IMG/VR virus record: IMGVR_UViG_3300033273_000291
Location: 1-30,878 of that record
Direction: 5' to 3' (one strand)
DNA from: a virus
Length of the DNA stretch: 30,878 bases
Part shown: positions 16,041 to 22,066 of the stretch, piece after piece
How positions within the stretch are numbered: position 1 is the stretch's first letter
How the letters are laid out: each line of letters opens with the position of its first letter
The notes under the pieces: model-generated
Seen by the model: only the letters and a program-made list of their open reading frames with translations
What the model was told of the DNA's origin: nothing
Database searches by the model: none
Position numbers and translations under genes: made by a program

Positions 16041-17123
16041 ATGCGAACCTTATACCTAGTTACCTTTTTTTTATTTACAAATGCTTTAACAGCTCAAAAC
16101 GCCGTAAAGAAATTCTTTAAGTATTCTACTATATATACGAGCGCCTACGCTTCTAACCCTATGTACGCGGAGGAGTTCTGGTATACAACCCAAGCTGGGG
16201 ACCTATACAACTATACAGAAGAGTACCCTTTTGATTATACCGCTACTATAGGTATACGCAAGGTAGCTCGTTATAAATACGAGAACCGACAAAATAGATT
16301 TTACGACGGCCAGCGAGAGGCCACGACCTCTTTAAGTGCTACGGTGGGAGCTGTTAAGGGCTTTGAGTATTTGGCCCAATATGATCTAGGAAGGCAGCAA
16401 GGTAGAGGGTATAATAACCAGCGTTATTTTTTACGCTACCTAACCAATAACTTTATATTTAAAGGGGAGTACCAGCGCCAAGGTCTAGCACGCTTAAACT
16501 ATACGCAAGTAGAAAGTAGGCTAAGACTACACATAGGGGAGCTAGACTTTTCGGCGGGTATAGCCGGAAGGTTGCACGAGCCTTACGGCTATAACCCTAT
16601 AGAGGATTACCTGGAGCACAGCCCTTGGTGGGACCTAGTGCGTAAGATGGGTTACGAGGATTTTTACTACGGTATAGACTACGATAATGATGACGAGCTG
16701 GATAGCTTCGACTGGTACTGGCTCGATCCTAACGGAGAAAAGGTAGCAGATACAGACGAGGACTTTAGAAGGTATATCTACCCCGGAATTATAAACGAGT
16801 TCAATAGGTTGAGTATAGACAGCGTAGGGGTAATGCAGTCCTTATCTGCTGTTCTGGGTATAGACTATTACCACTACTCCGATAATTTTTGGCTGCACAG
16901 CTGGTTTAATGTGCTGCCCTACCACATACATATAGGCGATAAGGAGGAGTTTTCTTACCAGAATTATGTAGACGGTAACCAATGGATAGACCACAGCGGA
17001 GGGTTAGTATTTGGCTGGAAGCTTGGGGCGAGCTGGGGCATATTTTTAGAGAGTGAATATATGCGCTATTGGGATAAAAATATTTATAACTTTCGGCTCG
17101 GTCTTAACTACCAATTTAGGTAA
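16041..17123 (+). CDS. Predicted outer-membrane beta-barrel protein
   Basis: 360 aa. A signal peptide (MRTLYLVTFFLFTNALTAQN, cleavage probably after TAQ) is followed by many short alternating, aromatic-rich strands (ATTSLSATVGAVKGFEYLAQ; YFLRYLTNNFIFKGEYQRQG; LRLHIGELDFSAGIAGRL) and acidic loops (YDNDDELDSFDWYW near 225). It ends on an amphipathic strand (NIYNFRLGLNYQFR) with a penultimate Phe, like the C-terminal beta-signal of outer-membrane barrels. It sits between the thioredoxin-like and holin genes. Possible roles are receptor masking, superinfection exclusion or outer-membrane weakening at lysis. A virion role is less likely because of the signal peptide. Family not recognised. Confidence 0.7.
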   Translation: MRTLYLVTFFLFTNALTAQNAVKKFFKYSTIYTSAYASNPMYAEEFWYTTQAGDLYNYTEEYPFDYTATIGIRKVARYKYENRQNRFYDGQREATTSLSATVGAVKGFEYLAQYDLGRQQGRGYNNQRYFLRYLTNNFIFKGEYQRQGLARLNYTQVESRLRLHIGELDFSAGIAGRLHEPYGYNPIEDYLEHSPWWDLVRKMGYEDFYYGIDYDNDDELDSFDWYWLDPNGEKVADTDEDFRRYIYPGIINEFNRLSIDSVGVMQSLSAVLGIDYYHYSDNFWLHSWFNVLPYHIHIGDKEEFSYQNYVDGNQWIDHSGGLVFGWKLGASWGIFLESEYMRYWDKNIYNFRLGLNYQFR

Positions 17124-17139
17124 ATACTAACTTAGGTAT

Positions 17140-17253
17140 ATGAATAAAAATATAGAGGACAGCTTTAACGATTTTGTAAAGGAATTAGAACAAGCCCAGC
17201 AGCCGGTTTGTAATGTAGAAAACCCAGAGGACTGCACTTCGTGCGGAAGCTAA
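17140..17253 (+). CDS. Tiny cysteine-containing protein (37 aa)
   Basis: ATG at 17140, stop TAA at 17251-17253. The acidic helix MNKNIEDSFNDFVKELEQAQ is followed by CNVENPEDCTSCGS with three cysteines at the C-terminus. It lies in the gap between the barrel and holin genes with an acceptable start and phage-like codons. Metal binding or a disulfide is conceivable. Function unknown and existence moderately supported. Confidence 0.5.
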   Translation: MNKNIEDSFNDFVKELEQAQQPVCNVENPEDCTSCGS

Positions 17254-17302
17254 ATAGCTTCCTAAACGATAGCTGCGGCAGTAAAAATTTAAAATTAAAA
17301 TT

Positions 17303-17473
17303 ATGTTCGATAGAGTATTTAACAACTGGAAGACTAGCGTACTAGGCGCTTTGCTTATGTGCGCTAGCTTTGCTTTTGTGTTATGGGAAAAGGCTACGCT
17401 AACGGAGGCGGGAGCCTTTCTAGGTGTGGCCTTTACCCTTTTCTTTGTAAAGGATCCGAAACGCGTTAAGTAA
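17303..17473 (+). CDS. Holin-like protein with two membrane helices (56 aa)
   Basis: ATG at 17303, stop TAA at 17471-17473. A short charged N-terminus (MFDRVFNNWKTS) precedes a first hydrophobic helix (VLGALLMCASFAFVLW), a turn (EKATLTEAG) and a second (AFLGVAFTLFFV) with the basic tail KDPKRVK. This two-helix design is common for small holins in Bacteroidota phages. It would make membrane lesions that time lysis. The lipoprotein with spanin topology lies 195 nt downstream, whereas the endolysin is far away at 26441. The stop overlaps the next ATG (TAATG). Confidence 0.72.
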   Translation: MFDRVFNNWKTSVLGALLMCASFAFVLWEKATLTEAGAFLGVAFTLFFVKDPKRVK

Positions 17474-17676
17474 TGCAAATAGAGGCCGGAACCCTGCACC
17501 TCGAGCACAAGGGCGTAGAGGTAGAGGCTCCAATAGTTTGGGATATTGAGCAGGGCGGCCCTATTTACTTAATAAAGGAGGGCAAAATATTTGCCTCCCT
17601 ATCTCCAGAGGAGCTTAAGGCTATTTATGTGCTGTACCGAGATTTAGAATTAAAGGGAAAGGTAGAAGATGTATAA
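17473..17676 (+). CDS. Hypothetical protein between holin and spanin (67 aa)
   Basis: MQIEAGTLHLEHKGVEVEAP opens a beta-rich acidic protein that ends in a helix (SPEELKAIYVLYRDLELKGK). No export signal or motif. Its start overlaps the holin stop and its end overlaps the spanin start by 8 nt, so it is translated with the lysis genes. Function unknown. Confidence 0.7.
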   Translation: MQIEAGTLHLEHKGVEVEAPIVWDIEQGGPIYLIKEGKIFASLSPEELKAIYVLYRDLELKGKVEDV

Positions 17677-18079
17677 ACTATTTACAGCGCGTTTAAGCGC
17701 ATATCTTTTGCTCGGTGGTATGTTACCCTTACTTACGGGGTGTAAAGCCATTAGAAACGCTCTAACACCCCTTAAAACGGAAGTAACGCTAACAGATACT
17801 ATCTACGTCGAAGAGGTAAAAGTAGATACTGTAGCTATTACCCTCCCCGTAGATACCGTCGTAATTCAGACTGAGCGCGTGAGCGCCAAGGTTATACGAT
17901 CGTTTGATACTATCGCCGTAGAGGTGGAGTGTAAAGCCGATACGGTAGTAGTTACCAATACGGTAACTCTTCCCACTAAAGTTAAGACCGTTACCAGAGT
18001 GCCTTGGTGGTTTAAGCCAGCTGTAGCTATTGGCGCTTTACTTATTGGGTTAGCTTTATTTAGAATACTAGTAAAATAA
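17669..18079 (+). CDS. Putative unimolecular spanin (u-spanin) lipoprotein
   Basis: 136 aa. The N-terminus is a lipoprotein signal with lipobox LTGC (Cys25), followed by Lys rather than Asp, which favours outer-membrane sorting. The periplasmic part (about 26-110) is rich in alternating Thr/Val strands (TVAITLPVDTVVIQTERV). Residues about 112-135 (WWFKPAVAIGALLIGLALF) form a C-terminal transmembrane helix with a short basic end. A single polypeptide tethered to both outer and inner membranes is the definition of a u-spanin, as known for phage T1 gp11, which is about the same length. It would fuse the two membranes in the last lysis step. A strong terminator follows directly. Confidence 0.8.
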   Translation: MYKLFTARLSAYLLLGGMLPLLTGCKAIRNALTPLKTEVTLTDTIYVEEVKVDTVAITLPVDTVVIQTERVSAKVIRSFDTIAVEVECKADTVVVTNTVTLPTKVKTVTRVPWWFKPAVAIGALLIGLALFRILVK

Positions 18080-18080
18080 A

Positions 18081-18107
18081 AAAGCCCCGCTAGGGGCTTT
18101 CTCTTTA
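18081..18107. terminator. Bidirectional intrinsic terminator
   Basis: AAAGCCCC (18081-18088), loop GCTA, GGGGCTTT (18093-18100), followed by TTTCTCTTT on the plus strand. On the minus strand the same stem is followed by TTTTTTATTTT. It separates the late operon, ending at 18079, from the convergent gene ending at 18105 and can stop transcription from both sides. Confidence 0.92.
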
Positions 18108-18347
18108 ATCGGCTTTAGCTTTTAATCTAGCTACAGCTTCTTCTCTTGGGATGCCGTGAGGCCCTACCCGGAAGTTACTTATAAACTTTCTTTTTCTACC
18201 TTCTTTCAAAAATAACCCAAGATACAGCCTAGAGCAGCCTTTTACTACCATCTCTGCGATTAAATAATTATTGTGCTTATTGTCCCTTGATCCAGTAAAG
18301 ACTTCTACTGGGGTGTGTACTGTACCAAATTGCGTCCAGCTTTCCAT
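18105..18347 (-). CDS. Lone minus-strand hypothetical protein (80 aa)
   Basis: The only credible gene on the minus strand. ATG at 18347-18345 is preferred; an in-frame TTG at 18368 would add seven mostly hydrophobic residues. The protein begins MESWTQFGTVHTPVEVFTGS, has a central basic stretch (GLFLKEGRKRKFISNFRVGP) and ends REEAVARLKAKAD. No named family recognised; beta-rich with a helical end. It converges on the late operon and shares its terminator. Divergent orientation from the early promoter suggests a regulator or first-expressed host-takeover protein, which is inference only. Confidence 0.65.
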   Translation of the reverse strand: MESWTQFGTVHTPVEVFTGSRDNKHNNYLIAEMVVKGCSRLYLGLFLKEGRKRKFISNFRVGPHGIPREEAVARLKAKAD

Positions 18348-18552
18348 AGTGATAAAAAAATAAGCCAAGGTTTCGAAGGTGCAGCTCCTACTCCCAAGGC
18401 CTTTAAACTTTCTTAAGCTATCCAGTTCTGCACTACTGGTTAACTATTATGCAAGGTGGTACTTTTTTTAATTAAAAACAAGCGACCTATACAAGTACCC
18501 CGCTTTTAATATTAACAAGCTAAAACTACATACCTAGACAGCTCTAGCGTAA

Positions 18553-18614
18553 TGTAAGCGCTCCGGGTTAGTATCCCCTTCGCTATGGCTCGGGGCTCCT
18601 ACCCTTCGCTTACA
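18553..18614. repeat. Nested long hairpin
   Basis: TGTAAGCG (18553-18560) pairs with CGCTTACA (18607-18614). Inside, GGGTTAG (18565-18571) pairs with CTACCC (18599-18604) with one bulge, and CCCC (18575-18578) pairs with GGGG (18592-18595), leaving a 13-nt loop. Eighteen pairs in 62 nt. Either an RNA structure or a DNA cruciform; the strand of function is unknown. Confidence 0.75.
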
Positions 18615-18687
18615 CCAGCTTAAACAGCTTCGCTTTTTTTCTTTTCTTGATTTTCTTTTTTTCTTAAGCTACTTAAGACTACTTCGT

Positions 18688-18741
18688 AGTATAGTAGCGA
18701 GCTACCGAAGCTTCAGCTTAAGGTAGCTCCGCTACTATACT
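18688..18741. repeat. Imperfect inverted repeat, 19-20 bp arms
   Basis: AGTATAGTAGCGAGCTACC (18688-18706) is the reverse complement of GGTAGCTCCGCTACTATACT (18722-18741) except for one bulged G, with a 15-nt loop containing GAAGCTTC. It overlaps a perfect 14-bp palindrome ACTTAAGCTTAAGT at 18739-18752. Confidence 0.85.
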
Positions 18742-18780
18742 TAAGCTTAAGTAATACTCACGTATGATCTAGGTTTGACA

Positions 18781-18842
18781 AAAAAAGCTTTTAGTTTGAA
18801 TTATGCAATAGGTATTTATACCTAATGTGCTGGAGCTTTTTT
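18781..18842. repeat. Nested inverted repeats, operator- or terminator-like
   Basis: The outer arms AAAAAAGCT (18781-18789) and AGCTTTTTT (18834-18842) enclose a perfect inner inverted repeat TAGGTAT-TT-ATACCTA (18809-18824). The inner 16-bp element has the size of a dimeric repressor operator. Confidence 0.7.
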
Positions 18843-18854
18843 GGATGGGGGTTA

Positions 18855-18931
18855 GGGGCGCGTGAGCGCATAATAGTAAATTTTTTTTTGCTGCGGAGCC
18901 CAGTATTTATAAGGGCTGGGGCGCGTGAGCG
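18855..18931. repeat. 14-bp direct repeat pair
   Basis: GGGGCGCGTGAGCG occurs at 18855-18868 and again at 18918-18931, 63 bp apart, each followed by a similar A/T tail (AtAAtAgTAAA and AAAATAAATGTAAA) and a T run. The GC-rich core stands out from its AT-rich surroundings just upstream of the early promoter. A protein-binding direct repeat or iteron is plausible. Confidence 0.8.
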
Positions 18932-18962
18932 AAAATAAATGTAAACTTTTTTGCTTTTTTAT

Positions 18963-18994
18963 TTGGTAGAATGAAAAGAAAGCCCTTATATTTG
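18963..18994 (+). promoter_or_regulatory. Early promoter (TTG / TAnnTTTG, Bacteroidota type)
   Basis: TATATTTG at 18987-18994 is an exact TAnnTTTG -7 match, and TTTG at 18962-18965 lies 21 nt upstream as the -33 element. The expected start near 19000 gives a leader of about 28 nt, A/C-rich (taacaaacaacaaaacaaat), before the ATG at 19028. It should drive the whole rightward early module. Confidence 0.8.
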
Positions 18995-19027
18995 TCTTAA
19001 CAAACAACAAAACAAATATTTACTACT

Positions 19028-19228
19028 ATGACACTTTCACAACTACAAACAGAAAAAGCTAACCTACTAAATACCGTAAACGAATTAGTAGCGATTAAAA
19101 AAAGACTTTACTCTAATATGGATATTAAGCAGCCAATGAGTACAGAAGAAAAAAAACTAAACGCTCAAATAGCAAGCCTTTACTCTAAAGTGAACAAAGT
19201 AGTAAAGCAAATTAGAAGCTGTAAATAA
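19028..19228 (+). CDS. Small coiled-coil early protein (66 aa)
   Basis: First gene behind the early promoter. MTLSQLQTEKANLLNTVNEL then LNAQIASLYSKVNKVVKQIR suggest two amphipathic helices that could form a helical hairpin or dimer. Basic overall. Being promoter-proximal and separated from the methyltransferase by a terminator-like hairpin, it is probably made early and in quantity. No family recognised; regulator or host-takeover function is inference. Confidence 0.75.
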   Translation: MTLSQLQTEKANLLNTVNELVAIKKRLYSNMDIKQPMSTEEKKLNAQIASLYSKVNKVVKQIRSCK

Positions 19229-19238
19229 AACACTTCAC

Positions 19239-19301
19239 CCCCCGCCTAGCTGGTCCTTTGGTTTTGGTTTGGTTAGTAACGAATGCCGGGCGGGGGTTTT
19301 T
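19239..19301 (+). terminator. Terminator/attenuator before methyltransferase gene
   Basis: CCCCCGCC (19239-19246) pairs with GGCGGGGG (19289-19296), followed by five Ts (19297-19301). The 42-nt loop contains four spaced GG pairs. The stem sits between the 66-aa gene and the methyltransferase ATG at 19316, so it probably reduces read-through into the replication operon. Confidence 0.75.
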
Positions 19302-19315
19302 AAAACATAAAGCAA

Positions 19316-20569
19316 ATGGCTAAAACGAAAAAAATAACGCAGCTTGATTTATTTAGCGGTATAGGTGGCTTTCACCTGGGCTTTGAGAAAGCTGGCTATA
19401 AAGTAAAGAGTTACTTTAGCGAGATAGACAAACACGCTATAGCAGTATATAAACATCAATTTAAAAACAGTACTTATGCCGGTTCAGTTATCGATATTAG
19501 AGGAAACGAATTACCAAGAATCGACCTTATCACTTTCGGAAGCCCTTGTCAAGATTTTAGCGTTGCTGGAAAGCGTAAAGGGATGGGAGGAGAGCGAAGC
19601 TCCCTTATCCTTGAAGCCATTAGGCTTATCGATGAATGCCGACCAAGTGTATTTATCTGGGAAAATGTTAAAGGAACTTTCTCCTCAAATAATGGGGCCG
19701 ACTTTGCGGCAATCCTGCAAGCGTTTACCAACCTTGGGGGCTATAGACTTGAATGGCAACTGCTTAATACAAGCTGGGTACTACCCCAAAATAGAGAGCG
19801 GATATACCTTGTCGGATATTCTACAACACCCCGAAGAGATTGGAGAGGAGTTTTTCCTATCGGAGAAGACAATAGAGAGAATGATGGAATACAGCGACAA
19901 GTCAGTAAAACCCTTACTTGCCGGTACACTGCAGACAGCAACGGGTCATTCCTTATTACAAATCAACAGTCTGCGGAAAGATTCAAAATAAAGAGCGCCA
20001 CTAAACAAGGCTACGAGGTAGCAGAAGAAGGGGATAGGATTAACCTATCTAATGCTAACAGCGAGACTCGTAGAGGCAGAGTAGGTAAAGGTAAAGCGAA
20101 CACGCTGGAGACTTCTTGCAATCAAGCGGTAGTGCAGCCCACTTTAATAGAACATAGAGGCCATAAGAATAAAGCCCCAAAGGTTATAAAAAATGGTAAG
20201 GTGCCAACTTTGAGAAGCGAAAGCCACGGCCACGAAACAAAGATAGTGCAGCCGGTACAAATAGGGCAAACCTCTAATTCCTATGCGGCTCAAAATGGCA
20301 CTCTAATAGGTAAAGAGGGGCAGGATGCCTTTACTATAAGAAGCTCGAATCCTAACGGAGTGTTAGACCAAAGTTATCGAATAAGAAGATTAACCCCTAT
20401 TGAGTGCGAACGCTTACAAGGCTTCCCAGACAACCACACCGAGTACGGCAACTATGATGGTGAGGTTAAGAAGGTGAGCAATACCCAACGCTATAAGCAA
20501 TGTGGCAACGCAGTTACGGTAGATATCGTAGCTTCAATCGCAGAAAAAATTAAGCCATTATTTAAATAG
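19316..20569 (+). CDS. C5 cytosine DNA methyltransferase (Dcm type)
   Basis: 417 aa with the ordered motifs of C5 methyltransferases: motif I DLFSGIGGF (11-19), motif IV SPCQDFSVAGKRKGMGGERS with catalytic Cys near 79, motif VI ENVKG, motif VIII LPQNRERIYLVGY and motif X YKQCGNAVTVDIV at the C-terminus. The target-recognition region lies at about 170-350 (NLSNANSETRRGRVGKGKA; RRLTPIECERLQGFPDNH). It transfers methyl from SAM to cytosine C5, probably masking restriction sites. No cognate restriction enzyme is adjacent, so it is an orphan enzyme. Codon use is somewhat less phage-like than its neighbours. A long +1-frame ORF (19476-19991) overlaps it. Confidence 0.95.
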   Translation: MAKTKKITQLDLFSGIGGFHLGFEKAGYKVKSYFSEIDKHAIAVYKHQFKNSTYAGSVIDIRGNELPRIDLITFGSPCQDFSVAGKRKGMGGERSSLILEAIRLIDECRPSVFIWENVKGTFSSNNGADFAAILQAFTNLGGYRLEWQLLNTSWVLPQNRERIYLVGYSTTPRRDWRGVFPIGEDNRENDGIQRQVSKTLTCRYTADSNGSFLITNQQSAERFKIKSATKQGYEVAEEGDRINLSNANSETRRGRVGKGKANTLETSCNQAVVQPTLIEHRGHKNKAPKVIKNGKVPTLRSESHGHETKIVQPVQIGQTSNSYAAQNGTLIGKEGQDAFTIRSSNPNGVLDQSYRIRRLTPIECERLQGFPDNHTEYGNYDGEVKKVSNTQRYKQCGNAVTVDIVASIAEKIKPLFK

Positions 20570-20594
20570 AACTGTTTAACTAAATATATATATA

Positions 20595-21095
20595 ATGCAA
20601 AAAGCAACAGTAACGGCAGCCCAGCCTACGGGCCAATGGGAAGGACAGTACGGAATTATGTACACCTTCAATGTAACCCTAAGCGATGGCGCTACGGGGG
20701 AAGTAAACAGCAAGAGCCCACAGCTCCGCTTTAATATCGGCGAAGAGGTCGAGTACGAAGTGCCTAAGCAAGGCAAGCTAAAGCTAAACAAGCCCAACCC
20801 AATGGGCGGCAGCTACAGCAATAACACCGGAGGCGCTCGCGCGTCCTATTCTGGAGGGGGTAAGGACTACAGTAAGCAGCACGGCCTTAACGCAGCTTGC
20901 ACCTTCCTAAACGGCACGGGAGCTACTAAAGAGCAGATCGTACACCTCGCGGATTACTTCGCAACTTGGTTAAAAGGCAGCGCTGCGCCTCAAGTGCAGC
21001 AAGCGACCCCACAAGAGAGCGCACCAGCTCCAGCGCCTACGGCTTCTGCGGACGCTTGGAATAGTACATATGATAACGACGGCTTGCCGTTCTAG
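20595..21095 (+). CDS. ssb: Single-stranded DNA-binding protein
   Basis: 166 aa. Residues 1 to about 66 are a beta-rich OB-like unit (MQKATVTAAQPTGQWEGQYG; YTFNVTLSDGATGEV). A glycine/serine/asparagine linker (GGSYSNNTGGARASYSGGG) and a helical segment follow, then a Pro/Ala/Gln-rich disordered tail ending in the acidic tip DNDGLPF, the mark of SSB proteins that recruit partner enzymes. It coats single strands during replication and recombination. It precedes a PD-(D/E)XK exonuclease, a usual phage recombination pairing. An AT-rich run (taaatatatatataATG) precedes the start. Confidence 0.85.
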   Translation: MQKATVTAAQPTGQWEGQYGIMYTFNVTLSDGATGEVNSKSPQLRFNIGEEVEYEVPKQGKLKLNKPNPMGGSYSNNTGGARASYSGGGKDYSKQHGLNAACTFLNGTGATKEQIVHLADYFATWLKGSAAPQVQQATPQESAPAPAPTASADAWNSTYDNDGLPF

Positions 21096-21098
21096 GTT

Positions 21099-21329
21099 AT
21101 GTATTTGTCTAACCATACAGCAGACAAGGTTAAGCTGGCTTATATGTATGTTGAGCATTTGCGCCTAAATTGGCGTAAGCTCGACATACCGGCCAGAGAC
21201 CAGCTGCTAAAACAAATAAGCAACCTCTTGAACATTCAGTTTATAGAGGAGCGATACGAAAGCAAAATAAACACGGCAAGCAATGAGCAAAGAGATAAAG
21301 CTATTAGATGGCAAGAGCTGGAACTGTAA
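21099..21329 (+). CDS. Hypothetical helical protein (76 aa)
   Basis: MYLSNHTADKVKLAYMYVEH continues as an all-helical charged protein (DQLLKQISNLLNIQFIEERY). It starts 3 nt after ssb and overlaps the exonuclease start by 47 nt. No motif recognised. Position between SSB and exonuclease hints at a recombination accessory, without direct evidence. Confidence 0.65.
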   Translation: MYLSNHTADKVKLAYMYVEHLRLNWRKLDIPARDQLLKQISNLLNIQFIEERYESKINTASNEQRDKAIRWQELEL

Positions 21330-22062
21330 CGACCTGCTGGATAAAATGCAGCTGGACGAGTTCTATTACGGCTACCTAGCTACAGCAGCTCTCAGCAGCT
21401 CCGCACTAAAGAAGCTACTGCAAAGCCCCAAGGCGTACCAGAGCAGCTTAGAGGAAGAGCAGCAAGAAACTAAAGCCATAAGAGAGGGAAAGCTTATACA
21501 CCTCTTACTATTAGAGCCGCACAAAGAAGAGACGCTAAAGGTAATAGATGTAAAGACCAGAACAGCGAAAGCCTATAAAGATGCTGCGCTAGAGTTTGGC
21601 AGCGAGAATACTTTTACGGCGGTGGAGATAGCCACAGCCAAAAAAGTAGCTCGAGCTGTAAAGGACTGCCCCGAGGCTTGGGATATGATCTACGGCGCTG
21701 CTACAGAAGTGCCGGTAATTGGAAATATAATGGGCTACCCCTTTAGAGGCAAAGCAGATATACTACATAAAGGTACGCGTATTGTAGACTTAAAGACTAC
21801 AGCCGATATTCATAAGTTTAAGTATAACGCTTATACTTTCGGCTACGATGCCCAAGCGGCTATTTATACGCATCTCTTCGGCTTAAAAGAGTTTGCCTTT
21901 TTAGTAGTAGACAAGAGCAGCTACGATGTAGGAATATTTACCACTACGCCAGAGTTTATAAACGGCGGTAAGGAAAAGGTAGCTAAAGCTATCGGTATTT
22001 ATAGGGAATACTTCCAAGAAGGCAAACCGATAAGTAGCTATATTATTAAAGGAGAATTATAA
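21283..22062 (+). CDS. PD-(D/E)XK exonuclease (DUF3799-like)
   Basis: 259 aa. The N-terminal LSSSALKKLLQSPKAY and REGKLIHLLLLEPHKE are the family openers. The nuclease core is at about 140-180: ATEVPVIGNIMGYPFRGKAD, then ILHKGTRIVDLKTT with metal-binding Asp and the D-L-K motif, and a later helix with YDAQAAIYTHLF. This group is related to lambda exonuclease/RecE-type enzymes and resects DNA ends for recombination. A single-strand annealing protein would be expected nearby, but none is recognisable. The start at 21283 overlaps the previous gene; the next in-frame ATG (21346) would trim 21 residues. Confidence 0.85.
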   Translation: MSKEIKLLDGKSWNCNDLLDKMQLDEFYYGYLATAALSSSALKKLLQSPKAYQSSLEEEQQETKAIREGKLIHLLLLEPHKEETLKVIDVKTRTAKAYKDAALEFGSENTFTAVEIATAKKVARAVKDCPEAWDMIYGAATEVPVIGNIMGYPFRGKADILHKGTRIVDLKTTADIHKFKYNAYTFGYDAQAAIYTHLFGLKEFAFLVVDKSSYDVGIFTTTPEFINGGKEKVAKAIGIYREYFQEGKPISSYIIKGEL

Positions 22063-22066
22063 GCAT

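Larger units (their letters stand above)
18348..18986. other. Repeat-rich non-coding control region, candidate replication origin
   Basis: About 640 bp with no credible ORF on either strand. It holds a long nested hairpin (18553-18614), three CTTCGCT direct repeats at 24-26 bp spacing (18578, 18604, 18628), a pyrimidine tract (about 18628-18663), a 19-20 bp inverted repeat (18688-18741), several CTTAAGCT copies, a nested inverted repeat (18781-18842) and a 14-bp direct repeat (18855/18918). It lies between the divergent minus-strand gene and the early rightward promoter. The combination resembles phage origins and intergenic control regions; no initiator gene identifies it firmly. Confidence 0.6.

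Noticed and set aside
18553-18617. tRNA gene
   Set aside because: Ends in CCA and has a matched outer stem, but is only 62 nt before CCA and lacks T-arm and anticodon-arm structure.
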